From Pseudothioclava sp033100795 (GTDB lineage Bacteria; Pseudomonadota; Alphaproteobacteria; Rhodobacterales; Rhodobacteraceae): a DNA stretch of 64,000 bases. The stretch's first letter is position 1; each line of letters opens with the position of its first letter. The translations under genes were made by a program, and so were the position numbers. The DNA is taken from NCBI RefSeq assembly GCF_033100795.1, contig NZ_JAWLVI010000001.1, positions 558,001 to 622,000 on the forward strand. Direction: 5' to 3'. Under the pieces are notes generated by a model. It was not told where the DNA came from. It worked only from the letters and a program-made list of their open reading frames with translations, and did no database searches. Below, piece after piece: positions 1 to 8,820 of this stretch.

Positions 1-2
1 TG

Positions 3-335
3 GTCAAGCTCTGGCTTAACGTCGGGCGCGCCGAGCAGTTGAAACGCTTTCTCGACCGCGAGAATGACCCGCTCAAACAGTGGAAGCTCTCATGGATCGA
101 CGTCGAGGGGCTCAAGAGATGGGACGCCTATTCGGCAGCAATTCAGGACACGCTTGAGCGGTCTTCGACCGAGCATGCACCCTGGACTGTGGTCCGATCG
201 GACGACAAAAAACGCGCCCGCATCGCCGCAATCCAGACCGTTCTGACTGCCGTGGACTACGCGAAGAAAGACACCCAAGCTATTGGTACAATTGACGCTT
301 CGATCTGCGGCGGGGTTGACCTTCTGAATGTCTAA
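3..335 (+). CDS. ppk2: Polyphosphate kinase 2 family protein, C-terminal part (5' end outside window)
   Basis: The reading frame is open from the first bases of the window, so the gene starts upstream. The 110 visible residues match the end of the PPK2 catalytic domain: LKQWKLS, a WDAYSAA segment, then APWTVVRSDDKKRAR. PPK2 enzymes transfer phosphate between polyphosphate and nucleotides in the cytoplasm. The Walker A and B motifs would lie upstream and cannot be checked. The TTG at 39 is not a credible start because the conserved frame continues to its left. The 3' end overlaps the next gene by 8 bases, which suggests translational coupling. Confidence 0.88.
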   Translation, partial: VKLWLNVGRAEQLKRFLDRENDPLKQWKLSWIDVEGLKRWDAYSAAIQDTLERSSTEHAPWTVVRSDDKKRARIAAIQTVLTAVDYAKKDTQAIGTIDASICGGVDLLNV

Positions 336-945
336 GCGCGGCTATCATCACGGCAATCTGCGTCAGGCGTTGGTTGAGGCGGCACTCGACCTGATCGAGG
401 AAAAGGGTCCGACCGGCTTTACCCTTTCCGAGGCCGCCAAGACCGCAGGCGTCACCCCCGCCGCCGTCTACCGCCATTTCGACGGGCGCGAGGCGCTGAT
501 CATCGAATGCGCGCGTCAGGGCTATTCGATTTTCGCGGATCTGATGGAGCACGCCTGGAATGACGGCAAGCCCTCGCCGCTGGCCGCCTTTGGCGCAACC
601 GGGCGGGCCTATCTGGCCTTCGCACGCAAGTATCCGGGGCATTATATGGCGATGTTCGAGAGTGGCCTGTCGCCGAACCGCGTCCCCCTGCTGGCGCCGC
701 TTGCCGCGCGGGCCTTGGGCGTGATGGAGCGCGCGACCGCCTCGATCACCGACCACCTACCCGCAGACCGCCGTCCGCCCGCGGCGATGGTCGCCGCCCA
801 CATCTGGTCGATGAGTCACGGCGTGGTCGAGCTTTATGCCCGAGGCGAGCCAGGCGCCCGCGCGCCTTTCCCGCCCGAAGAGCTTTTGGAAAGCGGAATC
901 GGCGTATATCTGCGCGGACTTGGGATCATTGCTCCTGACCACTAG
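328..945 (+). CDS. TetR/AcrR family transcriptional regulator
   Basis: The 205-residue length is typical of TetR repressors. The N-terminus (residues about 8-55) is a TetR helix-turn-helix: a helix beginning NLRQALVEAALDLI, then FTLSEAAKTAGVTPAAVYRHF with its recognition helix. The C-terminal part (AYLAFARKYPGHYMAMF, then AAHIWSMSHGVVELYARG) resembles the ligand-binding WHG-type domain of this family. The ATG lies inside the last codons of the polyphosphate kinase gene, so the two are probably co-transcribed. It may control that gene or itself. The ligand is unknown. Confidence 0.9.
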   Translation: MSKRGYHHGNLRQALVEAALDLIEEKGPTGFTLSEAAKTAGVTPAAVYRHFDGREALIIECARQGYSIFADLMEHAWNDGKPSPLAAFGATGRAYLAFARKYPGHYMAMFESGLSPNRVPLLAPLAARALGVMERATASITDHLPADRRPPAAMVAAHIWSMSHGVVELYARGEPGARAPFPPEELLESGIGVYLRGLGIIAPDH

Positions 946-1061
946 CACACACCCAGCACCTAACTACATGTTTTTCATCTGTTTTTCACCGACAAAGCGG
1001 CTCACGAACCGATGTGACCCAATCTTTCTGTCGCGCGAGTGATTTTTTCGCAAATCGGGGG

Positions 1062-1088
1062 TTGCAAGCCAACGCGCCTCACTATAAA
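1062..1088 (+). promoter_or_regulatory. Candidate promoter for tRNA-Ser
   Basis: TTGCAA at 1062-1067 and TATAAA at 1083-1088 resemble sigma-70 -35 and -10 boxes, about 30 bases before the mature tRNA 5' end. The 15-base spacer is shorter than ideal, so this is a candidate only. Confidence 0.35.
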
Positions 1089-1117
1089 TCCCCCTCTACC
1101 AAGAAGACCACCGATGC

Positions 1118-1207
1118 GGAGAGGTGCCGGAGCGGTCGAACGGGGCGGTCTCGAAAACCGTTGTGGGTGTGAGCCCACCCAGGGTTCGAATCCCTGTCTC
1201 TCCGCCA
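1118..1207 (+). tRNA. tRNA-Ser (anticodon CGA)
   Basis: This is a 90-base class II tRNA with an encoded CCA end. The acceptor stem pairs GGAGAGG with TCTCTCC, followed by discriminator G and CCA. The anticodon loop CTCGAAA gives anticodon CGA (serine, codon TCG). A long variable arm (GTGGGTGTGAGCCCAC) and the T-arm GGTTCGAATCC are present. It marks the left edge of a segment with accessory character. Confidence 0.97.
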
Positions 1208-1241
1208 CTTGCCTTTGATTTCATTTAGAAATTCGGCAAGT
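1207..1241. repeat. Inverted repeat just after tRNA-Ser
   Basis: ACTTGCC (1207-1213) and GGCAAGT (1235-1241) are perfectly complementary 7-mers separated by 21 AT-rich bases. It begins on the last base of the tRNA CCA. It could be a 3' processing or termination structure. There is no T-run after it. Confidence 0.4.
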
Positions 1242-1343
1242 CGCCAAAACCTACTAACGCTCTACTACTCTTTCTCAGCCGGTGTTTTCGCCGGTTTGAA
1301 AGCGTAAGTTGCGCGTTGGTATTCGGCCTCGCTCTACATATAG

Positions 1344-1655
1344 TTAGTCGCAAGAGTTCACGCACAATGCGAGTTTATTATACGACGCTACAGTTCAACG
1401 CCAGAAGACCACCTTTTTAACAAAGGCGATTGGTTCGCCACGCAGGAAGCTTGGAAACAGAAGCTAGTGGCATCTATTGAGGCCATGAACGGCGACGAAT
1501 TGCTGAACACTTCAACGTCAGACTTGGCAAACTACTATGCTTGTGAGTTTGAATTTGACGTTCCTACGATCCTCGACACCCGCAGCGGCGCAGACTTCGC
1601 GCAGGATCAAACGTCGCAACGCGCGCTCTGGAAACTCTGCCCCGGCATCGCCTGA
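1344..1655 (+). pseudogene. Frameshifted, truncated remnant of an unrecognised gene
   Basis: The frame from 1344 is open and reads a protein-like sequence (YSSTPEDHLFNKGDWF, then ASIEAMNGDELLNTS, then DLANYYACEFEFDVP) but has no ATG/GTG before the conserved-looking part; GTG at 1467 falls inside it. An ATG at 1367 sits one frame away and soon hits a stop, as if one base had been gained just after the start codon. The sense of the sequence fades after about 1570 and a stop follows at 1653-1655. I read it as the 5' remnant of a larger gene. I do not recognise the family with confidence. The flanks are more AT-rich than the rest of the window. Confidence 0.4.
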
Positions 1656-1694
1656 CCACGGCCAGCATTCATCTACGGCAAAGGTCAACCTGCC

Positions 1695-2549
1695 CTATTT
1701 CGTCGCGTCAGAAAACCAGTCCTCAAAGCTGGGCAATGTGTGGGCGTAGTGAGTGAAACGATCCCGCATATAGCCAATCATCCCTCGGTCTGTCGAAACA
1801 AAGTAACTTCCGAAAGGATATGTGATCGCAATCCGATCATTCAGAATAAGGATCGGGTCTGTGCTTTGCGTGGTTTCGTCGGCAACAACGATCTTCGCCT
1901 GATCGTGGCAATTCTGTGCAAACTTCTTAATGTTCTCCAGCATTTTCAGGGCGGTAATTCCTGATACTCGAGAAAACACATTCCGCCGCTCGATAAGGTC
2001 TCTTAGAACCGAGGCGCGCAGCAAGATAACGCCCGGCACATTCAGGTAGCTCGCCTGATTGTATATCCCGATTTGTGCCTGCGCCGCCTCGAGCGGAATC
2101 CGGTTTTCGATCGCCAGAAACTCGGGCGTTTTGCAGAAGTCAGGGATGTTATAGGGGCACCACTGAGCGCTGCTCCATGGTTGCAGCTCTTGCAGGATCT
2201 CGAACAGTTTCGGCGTGGAAATCTGCTTGGGGTGCAAAAATGCCCCCTTCAGATCGCCCAAATACCGGGTGCGGGCATTCACAAGCGGGAAGAAGTCGGC
2301 AATATCAAGATGCAAGGCATAGGCCAGCTTGAGGCAGTTCATCAAGCTGGGCAGCCGGTCATTCTTGTCCGACAGGATCATCGAGAGGGTGGACTTCGGA
2401 ATCTCCGCCTGCTCCGCCAGCTGTGCTGGCGATAGATCCAGTTGCGAAGCTGCTTTTTGCACCACCTTCCGGAACATCTCGGCCACTTCGGGAACCGAGA
2501 TATTAAGGCTGCCCGAACTATGTTCAGGGGATGTCAGGCTGTCTTTCAT
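1695..2549 (-). CDS. XRE-type helix-turn-helix regulator with unassigned C-terminal domain
   Basis: The product has 284 residues. Residues about 25-85 form an XRE/Cro-like HTH: VVQKAASQLDLSPAQLAEQA, then IPKSTLSMILS and a further helix at MNCLKLAYALHLDIADFF. The remaining 200 residues are not a family I can name. The pattern TPEF, then a glutamine-rich helix, then PGVILLRASVLRDLI faintly recalls the DUF5753-type sensor domains of some XRE regulators, but this is only an impression. The gene is divergent from the large surface protein starting at 2704 and shares a 154-base intergenic region with it, so it is a candidate regulator of that gene. Confidence 0.8.
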   Translation of the reverse strand: MKDSLTSPEHSSGSLNISVPEVAEMFRKVVQKAASQLDLSPAQLAEQAEIPKSTLSMILSDKNDRLPSLMNCLKLAYALHLDIADFFPLVNARTRYLGDLKGAFLHPKQISTPKLFEILQELQPWSSAQWCPYNIPDFCKTPEFLAIENRIPLEAAQAQIGIYNQASYLNVPGVILLRASVLRDLIERRNVFSRVSGITALKMLENIKKFAQNCHDQAKIVVADETTQSTDPILILNDRIAITYPFGSYFVSTDRGMIGYMRDRFTHYAHTLPSFEDWFSDATK

Positions 2550-2600
2550 GCCAAGTCATTCATCGGGATATTCGGCAAAGACAGGGGCGCCATGATGGCC

Positions 2601-2628
2601 TTGAAGTCAACGGGACCGAACGGATAAT
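2601..2628 (+). promoter_or_regulatory. Candidate sigma-70 promoter for the surface-protein gene
   Basis: TTGAAG (2601-2606) and GATAAT (2623-2628) are separated by 16 bases and point toward the surface-protein gene. A weak inverted repeat GTTC-N8-GAAC (2653-2668) lies just downstream, where a repressor such as the adjacent XRE protein could bind. Confidence 0.4.
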
Positions 2629-2703
2629 CGACCCATCTTTGGTATACGCCTTGTTCACAAATGCGAACGAATTTAGGCAACAGACGCCGACGAGTTCCGA
2701 CAT

Positions 2704-5700
2704 GTGAACGGGTTTAGTTATTTCTTGTCAATGACTTCCCCGTTGCTAGAAAACGCCGCTCATGAGGCGCGAGCTTCAGAAAATTCAGCAAATGGCGGCG
2801 TTCGCGACCGGAGAATGATCCGGCGCGGAGCTATCTTCACCCACAGCCTCCCATCAGGTCGCATGAGCATTCTGGGGGGCTTACAAAAGGCGCTTGGTCG
2901 CCCGGGCCTCGGGGGGGCTAAAAGAATGAGAAGTTGGATACGAGTGGTAGCTCTCGCAGCGGGAGTTACCACGATCGGCGGGCCCGGATTTGCCCTAACG
3001 GAATCTTCGCCCACGAGCTCGGTTTCGAGCATCGGGACTTGCGCGGTTACATATAGCAATGTGGCGCCTGTCAGCAATTTTCCCGATAGTTCTGACGGGG
3101 AAACTTACATAATAGTCGACACTGGCTTTCCGCGCAGCATAGGAAGCAAATGGTCCTCCGACGGGCAAGCTTCGTTCGTGACAAACTTGACTGATGCATC
3201 CAAAGACTGGCTGGCAACCTGCCTTGGCGTAACGGCGGACGCCATCAAGATTTCTGGGACGATGCCGGACGCCTCCACGAGCTACTACGCTACGACCGAG
3301 GTCGTTGGTTTTAAGTATAGCGTTAACGGTGCGGATGCAGTCTCTCTATTCATCGGCGACAGCACGAAGCTAAATGATATTCCAACGAACTCGGCGCCGA
3401 CGCTTTCGGGTGTGCCGACGAGCGTGAACGTCGCGGAAGATGTTCAAAGCAACGTAGATCTGAGCGCAGCAACATTCGCGGATGCGGATGACAACAGCCT
3501 GACTGTGACGATTTCAACGACTTTGGGCAAACTGTACGCCACCTCAAGCGGCAATGTAACGGTGTCGGGCAGTGCCAGCACTTCGCTGTCGCTGACGGGC
3601 CTGGCAGCCGATATCAACACATATCTCGATACGGCAAGTAATATAACTTACACCACAGCCACCGATGGATCGGGGAATGGATACGCGACGCTGACGATAC
3701 AGGCCTCGGACGGGACAGAAAGCCTTGCCAGCGACCCAACGGTAACAATCAATGCCACATCTACGCCTGATGTGACGGGAGTCACCTCCAGCACGGCGAA
3801 CGGCTATTACAACGCGGGGGATGCGGTCAGTATTCAGGTGACCTTTGACGAGGCGGTGACGGTGAGCGGGACACCAACGCTGACGCTGGAAACGGGCGCC
3901 ACGGATCGTGCGGCCAGCTATACCAGCGGCAGCACCTCAAATACGCTGAACTTCACCTATACCGTTCAGGCCGGCGACACCTCGGCGGACCTGGATTATA
4001 CCGCGACCACGGCGCTTGCAGGAACGATCAAGAACAGTGGCAACTATGCCGCCGATCTGACGCTGGCATCGCCGGGCGCGACCGGGTCTTTGGGGGCCAA
4101 CAAGGCCATCGTGATCGACACGACCAACCCCGTCGTAACCGACGCGCAAATCTCGCTGAGCGGGGCCACAGGCACAGGCGGCGTGTTCAAGGTGGGTGAC
4201 ACGGTCAAAGCCTCATGGAACGCGAGCAGCGGCAACGGCGACACCAACCTTTCGGCAACCCTTGGGTCGGTGAGTGTGAACTTCTCGGCCTTTGGCGGCG
4301 GCTCTGCCGTTGCGGCTTCGCTCAGCAGCAGCACCTGGAGCGCGACTTACACCATTGCCTCCACCAGCACCACAGGCGCAAACCTGAATGTCTCGGTCAA
4401 GGCGACCGATGCGGCGGGCAATACCACGACAACAACAGATACGAGCAACGCAACCGTCGACGCCATCGTCCCGATCGTAACAGATGCCAATATCTCCATA
4501 AGCGGCGCGACAGGCACCGAAGGCACCTTCAAGATTGGCGATACAGTCACCGCGACGTGGAACAACACTGAGGGAGGCGACAACAATACCGATCTCGCCT
4601 CGGTAACTGTCGATTTCTCGCAGTTTGGTGGAGGAATTGCGGTTTCGGCAAGTAACAGCAGCGGCACATGGACAGCGACCTATATCATCGCAGCGGGCGC
4701 AATTGACGCCACCAGCCGCAATGTGAGCGTGACGGCCGTTGATACAGCGGGCAACGCAACCTCCTCCGCCGATGCGACGAATGCCATTGTGGATAACGTC
4801 GCACCCTCCGTCGTTGATGGGGATATTGCTGTCACTGGTGGCACCGGGCCATCCGACGCTTTCAAGGCTGGCGACACCGTCACCGTGGCATGGACGGCAA
4901 ACAATACCGATACGATTGATGTCGTGAAGGTCGATTTCTCTGATTTCGGAGGCGGAGCTTCCGTGACTGCGACCGAAAGCAACGGCGTGTGGACCGCGAC
5001 ATTCGATCTTTCCGCCGGCTCTTTGAAGAGTAGTAGCCTGGAACTCTCCGTCACAGCCTATGACGATGCGGGCAACCTTTTGGTGACGACCAAAGCGACG
5101 GTATATACAGCCAACACCCTAATTCCGACGGTGGAGGTCAGCGGTCCCACTGAGGTGGTAACTACGCGTTTCTCCGTTGCTATCGAGTTCAACGAGGATG
5201 TTTCCAGCGATCTGATTGCGTCCGAGTTGCGCATTGAGAATGGTTCTGTGGTCTCTGTAAGCGCAGTTGCCGGGTCTTCCTCGAAGTTTACAGCGGATAT
5301 TGACCCTGTGTTGGGGCAAACCGTTCTCGTGCAGGTTCTTGCAGGAGCCGTCACGAACTCCGGGGGCAACCCCAATACGGCTTCGAACGAATTTACCGTG
5401 CTGGCGGGTTCACCTGCGGATGAATTCGAGAAGCACAAAGCCGAAATCAAGCGAGTGATCACCGATGATGCGACGCGTTCGCTGCGCAGTGCACTGGCCT
5501 CCAACCGCCGCATGGTGACGGGCGCGCGGGGGCGGTTTATCTCGCAACAGGCAGGCGGAGACACCGCGTCGATGAGCCAAATTGTGCCCTTCGACATTTC
5601 GGGCAAGTTTGACCTGGGCGCTGGTCGCCTCAGCACAAGCGGCACATTCTTTGGTCAAACGGGTGACTTCGAGGGCCGCTCGCGCCGCCTCGTCTTTGGC

Positions 5701-6456
5701 GACTTCGACGTCCAGCACGACAGTGCCACGGGTTCCACCACGGCCACTGTGAATGGCAAGGTCGCGTGGGAGCGCAAGACCTCGGACAAGACGATGCTGG
5801 GCTATTTCATCGGTGGTGAACTGGCGCATTCCAGCCTCGATGGCAGCTTCACGGGCGAGCAGGACCGCGTGGGCGTTTCGGTCGGCGGCTATGCGGTGCA
5901 TCAACTGGCCGCGAACATCTACGCAGATGGTTTTGTCTCGATTGGTGCGGGCCGCAACAACCTCGATATGGCCAATGACGTGCTGGCTCTGACCAGCGAT
6001 TACACCACGCGCACGGCCACGCTCGGGGGCGCTTTGTCGGGGGTTTATACGTTTGCGAAGTATGAGTTCCGTCCCGAACTGGCGTTCAGTTATGGCAAGA
6101 CCTGGATTGGCAACGTGGGCTTTACAGGTCAGGCCTACGGGCTGGTGGATGACACGCTGAGCCTCGATGCGGGCAATGTGACGATCGCCAATCTGACACT
6201 TCGGCCCGAGGTGATCTGGGCGCTGGATGCGACGCGGGTGGCCAACAGCAACGCACAACTGAGCTTCGCGCCACGCCTTGTGTGCGAACGCGCGACGGCC
6301 ACGACCACCACGCAAGATTGCGGCGCCGGTGCCGAGCTTGGCCTTACGGGCCACTCCGCAGACGGGCTGAGAAATGCCGCTATCCGCGTGATCGTGGACC
6401 GTGTCGGAGGCAGCACGCGCTCCAGCGTGGCGGTGAACCTCCAGCACAGGTTCTGA
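2704..6456 (+). CDS. Autotransporter-like surface protein with tandem Ig-like repeats and C-terminal beta-barrel
   Basis: The frame encodes up to 1,250 residues. A classical signal peptide begins at the in-frame ATG at 2926 (MRSWIRVVALAAGV, cut near GFALTES), so the true start may be 2926, or an upstream GTG/ATG if the leader is extended. Order: N-terminal unique part; a cadherin-like segment (NSAPTLSGVP onward, about residue 232); an Ig-like segment (about 358-475) with VQAGDTSADLDY; three tandem 106-114-residue repeats sharing FKxGDTV, FGGG and DxAGN; one more Ig-like unit; an alpha-helical linker; then about 290 residues of alternating strands ending VNLQHRF. The terminal Phe and glycine-rich strands fit an autotransporter (type V) barrel. 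Probable role is adhesion or biofilm. No protease motif was seen. Start codon uncertain. Confidence 0.8.
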   Translation: MNGFSYFLSMTSPLLENAAHEARASENSANGGVRDRRMIRRGAIFTHSLPSGRMSILGGLQKALGRPGLGGAKRMRSWIRVVALAAGVTTIGGPGFALTESSPTSSVSSIGTCAVTYSNVAPVSNFPDSSDGETYIIVDTGFPRSIGSKWSSDGQASFVTNLTDASKDWLATCLGVTADAIKISGTMPDASTSYYATTEVVGFKYSVNGADAVSLFIGDSTKLNDIPTNSAPTLSGVPTSVNVAEDVQSNVDLSAATFADADDNSLTVTISTTLGKLYATSSGNVTVSGSASTSLSLTGLAADINTYLDTASNITYTTATDGSGNGYATLTIQASDGTESLASDPTVTINATSTPDVTGVTSSTANGYYNAGDAVSIQVTFDEAVTVSGTPTLTLETGATDRAASYTSGSTSNTLNFTYTVQAGDTSADLDYTATTALAGTIKNSGNYAADLTLASPGATGSLGANKAIVIDTTNPVVTDAQISLSGATGTGGVFKVGDTVKASWNASSGNGDTNLSATLGSVSVNFSAFGGGSAVAASLSSSTWSATYTIASTSTTGANLNVSVKATDAAGNTTTTTDTSNATVDAIVPIVTDANISISGATGTEGTFKIGDTVTATWNNTEGGDNNTDLASVTVDFSQFGGGIAVSASNSSGTWTATYIIAAGAIDATSRNVSVTAVDTAGNATSSADATNAIVDNVAPSVVDGDIAVTGGTGPSDAFKAGDTVTVAWTANNTDTIDVVKVDFSDFGGGASVTATESNGVWTATFDLSAGSLKSSSLELSVTAYDDAGNLLVTTKATVYTANTLIPTVEVSGPTEVVTTRFSVAIEFNEDVSSDLIASELRIENGSVVSVSAVAGSSSKFTADIDPVLGQTVLVQVLAGAVTNSGGNPNTASNEFTVLAGSPADEFEKHKAEIKRVITDDATRSLRSALASNRRMVTGARGRFISQQAGGDTASMSQIVPFDISGKFDLGAGRLSTSGTFFGQTGDFEGRSRRLVFGDFDVQHDSATGSTTATVNGKVAWERKTSDKTMLGYFIGGELAHSSLDGSFTGEQDRVGVSVGGYAVHQLAANIYADGFVSIGAGRNNLDMANDVLALTSDYTTRTATLGGALSGVYTFAKYEFRPELAFSYGKTWIGNVGFTGQAYGLVDDTLSLDAGNVTIANLTLRPEVIWALDATRVANSNAQLSFAPRLVCERATATTTTQDCGAGAELGLTGHSADGLRNAAIRVIVDRVGGSTRSSVAVNLQHRF
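4132..5127 (+). repeat. Three tandem Ig-like coding repeats in the surface protein
   Basis: Repeat units at 4132-4473 (114 codons), 4474-4806 (111) and 4807-5127 (107) share the pattern V(T/V)DxxI..GATG, FK.GDTV.A.W, V.V(N/D)FS.FGGG, W.AT(Y/F), V.A.D.AGN. They have diverged at the DNA level, so they are an old protein-level duplication and not a recent slippage array. Confidence 0.8.
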
Positions 6457-6480
6457 GCACCGCACAGATACCACGACCGA

Positions 6481-6505
6481 GGGCGGCCCCAGGGCCGCCC
6501 TTTTC
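6481..6505 (+). terminator. Rho-independent terminator after the surface-protein gene
   Basis: GGGCGGCCC and GGGCCGCCC form a 9-bp GC stem with a two-base loop, followed by TTTT, 24 bases after the stop codon. Confidence 0.85.
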
Positions 6506-6510
6506 CGTCG

Positions 6511-6855
6511 GCAGCGGTGCAGTATGAGCGGAGCCTTAACGCGACACAGGCTTGCCCTGCGTCCACGCAAATTCCTTGGCCGCCGGGGCCGCGTTCGTGA
6601 CAGGTTCGTAACCGCGCCAAGGCTGGCCTCACGCCCGTTTCGATTACACGGGCGCTGCAAGGCGGTGCAGACAGCTGGTCCCCTTCCCAACCAGAATCAA
6701 GCTGATCTAGCAGGTCTATGGACACCACTCAGTCGCGCATATGATATTTATCCAAGGATGCGCCGGACCTCATGTCAGGCGAGGCAAAGCGTTACAAGCA
6801 CCGGATACACCGCTTGCACAAGCCGCCCCAAAACAACGTTATCCATTGGAAATAT
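6511..6855. other. Intergenic stretch with no recognised gene
   Basis: This stretch lies between the surface-protein terminator and tRNA-Arg. Frames that are open here are not protein-like and run into the tRNA or antisense to sufS. I see no RNA gene, repeat or mobile-element end. Confidence 0.5.
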
Positions 6856-6932
<77 letters not shown>

Positions 6933-6980
6933 CTGAGGTTGCTCTTACCCGACTCGGGCGGCAGGGGCAACGGGTGAAAA

Positions 6981-8201
6981 TCAGCCAAAGAACTCGTGGC
7001 AAAGTTCCAGCCCAGAGACCAGTGCATCGACCTCGGCGCGGGTGTTATACATCGCGAACGAGGCCCGCGCGGTTGCCGAAACCCCCATGTGCTGCATCAG
7101 TGGCATCGCGCAATGGGTGCCTGCGCGCACCGCAATTCCACGCTTATCAAGGATCGTCGAGATGTCATGGGCGTGCGCGCCCCCCTCGACCGTCAGCGAA
7201 AAGATCGCCCCCTTGCCGGCGGCCGTGCCTTGCACATGCAGCCAGTTCAGGCCTTCAAACCGAGACTGCGCATAGGCCGCCAGATCGGCCTCGTGGGCTG
7301 CGATATTGTCCATCCCGATCCCCATCAGGTAATCGAGCGCAACCCCCATCCCGATCTGCTGCACAATGCCCGGTGTGCCGGCCTCAAAGCGCATCGGCGG
7401 CGTATTATAGGTCACGGCGTCGCGCGTAACCGTGTCGATCATATCGCCGCCGCCAAGGAAGGGGCGCATCTCGGCCTGACGCTCGGGGCGGATATAGATC
7501 GCGCCCGACCCCGAAGGCCCGTAAAGCTTATGCCCCGTAATCGCGTAGAAATCGCACCCGATGTCGGCCACATCGACGGGTCCATGCACCGCCCCTTGCG
7601 AGCCATCAACCAGAACCGGCACGCCTTGCGCATGGGCGGCTTGCGTGATCGCTTTCACATCGACGCGGGTGCCGGTGACGTTCGACATCTGCGTGATCGC
7701 GACAAGGCGGGTTTTCGGGCCGATCGCCTCGATCACCTTTTCGGGCGGCAGCGATCCGTCGGCCTCGCATTCCACCCATTTCAGCACAACGCCCTGACGT
7801 TCACGCAAAAAGTGCCACGGCACGATATTCGCGTGGTGTTCAAGGATCGACAGAACGATCTCGTCACCCGGTTGCAGGCGCGGCGCGGCCCAGGCGTAAG
7901 AGACCAGATTGATCCCTTCGGTCGAGCCGGTGGTGAAGACGATGTCGCTCTCGTTCGGGGCATTCAAAAAGCGCTGAACGATCTGGCGCACGCCTTCGTA
8001 TTTCTCGGTCGCAACATTAGAAAGGAAGTGCAAGCCACGGTGAACGTTGGAGTATTCCTCTTCATACATGCGCGTCATCGCGTCGATCACAACCCGAGGC
8101 TTCTGCGCCGAAGCCCCGTTATCGAGATAAACCAGCGGCTTGCCGTTCACCTTGCGCGAGAGGATCGGAAAATCGGCACGGATCTTTTCGACATCGAACA
8201 T
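6981..8201 (-). CDS. sufS: Cysteine desulfurase SufS
   Basis: SufS is a PLP enzyme that takes sulfur from cysteine and hands it to the SufBCD scaffold in the cytoplasm. The 406-residue chain shows the PLP lysine in ITGHKLYGPSG (K225), the HH pair in LEHHANIVPW and the persulfide cysteine in RAGTHCAMP (C364), all typical of the group II SufS branch. The ATG at 8201 was chosen because it begins the conserved MFDVEKIRADFP and has a TGAGGAG ribosome site; the frame extends 14 codons further without similarity. It is the last gene of the operon here. No sufA, sufE or sufT follows before the tRNA. Confidence 0.96.
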   Translation of the reverse strand: MFDVEKIRADFPILSRKVNGKPLVYLDNGASAQKPRVVIDAMTRMYEEEYSNVHRGLHFLSNVATEKYEGVRQIVQRFLNAPNESDIVFTTGSTEGINLVSYAWAAPRLQPGDEIVLSILEHHANIVPWHFLRERQGVVLKWVECEADGSLPPEKVIEAIGPKTRLVAITQMSNVTGTRVDVKAITQAAHAQGVPVLVDGSQGAVHGPVDVADIGCDFYAITGHKLYGPSGSGAIYIRPERQAEMRPFLGGGDMIDTVTRDAVTYNTPPMRFEAGTPGIVQQIGMGVALDYLMGIGMDNIAAHEADLAAYAQSRFEGLNWLHVQGTAAGKGAIFSLTVEGGAHAHDISTILDKRGIAVRAGTHCAMPLMQHMGVSATARASFAMYNTRAEVDALVSGLELCHEFFG

Positions 8202-8214
8202 GCGAAGGGACTCC

Positions 8215-8820
8215 TCAGGAAGGCAGGGCGTCGACCGGAACAAATCCGGCCGATGACAGGAAGGCGCCCAGTATGAGGGCAGTCAGGAAAATCACTATAA
8301 TCGCAGTGAATACGACGCCAGCGGCAACGCTGATGAGGTTGGTGAACCCGTGCAGCGCGGCGGTGAAATTCACCAGCAAATGCATCAGCAGCGCGATGAT
8401 CGCGAAGCTTAGCGCGACAAGGGCGGTCATCGGGAAAAAGATCATCACGACGATCTGGATCGCCTGAATGACCGTCATCACGCCCTGCATCCATGCGCTC
8501 AGCAACAGCGCGTCGCGGAACTGCCCCGTGCCGCCAAAACGTCGCCCCATGAATGCCATCAGGAAGGCGATCACGACCGGCATCACAAATTGCATCGGCC
8601 CGAGCGTAAACGCCATATTGCTAAAGGGCACCCCCCCGCGCGAAAGGACCGTCAGAAGCCCCTCACCCACCGTGCCCAGAATGACCGAGGCGACAGCCAC
8701 CAGCGCAACGCCGATCCAGCGCGCCTCGTTCGGCGGGTTCCACGCAATCAGCGCGCGCGCCACCTCTTGCGGCGCGACAACCGTCCGAAACACCAGTTTG
8801 CGCAGATCGAAGGGCATCAT
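8215..8820 (-). CDS. YIP1-family integral membrane protein (second of a pair)
   Basis: The 201-residue protein has about five hydrophobic segments separated by short loops, with a conserved-looking polar N-terminus (LVFRTVVAPQEVARALIAW). The pattern resembles bacterial YIP1-domain membrane proteins, whose function is unknown. It starts at an ATG that overlaps the stop of the preceding YIP1-like gene by one base and ends 13 bases before sufS, so it is inside the suf operon. A link to Fe-S assembly is inferred from position only. Confidence 0.75.
   Translation of the reverse strand: MMPFDLRKLVFRTVVAPQEVARALIAWNPPNEARWIGVALVAVASVILGTVGEGLLTVLSRGGVPFSNMAFTLGPMQFVMPVVIAFLMAFMGRRFGGTGQFRDALLLSAWMQGVMTVIQAIQIVVMIFFPMTALVALSFAIIALLMHLLVNFTAALHGFTNLISVAAGVVFTAIIVIFLTALILGAFLSSAGFVPVDALPS

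Noticed and set aside
2641..2664. A third copy of the icd/acnB element near the surface-protein gene
   Set aside because: GGTATAC and ACAAATGC both occur here but their spacing differs by one base and the middle does not match. This is likely chance.
2653..2668. LexA box upstream of the surface-protein gene
   Set aside because: The half-sites are inverted (GTTC...GAAC) and eight bases apart. The alphaproteobacterial LexA box is a direct repeat with seven bases between.
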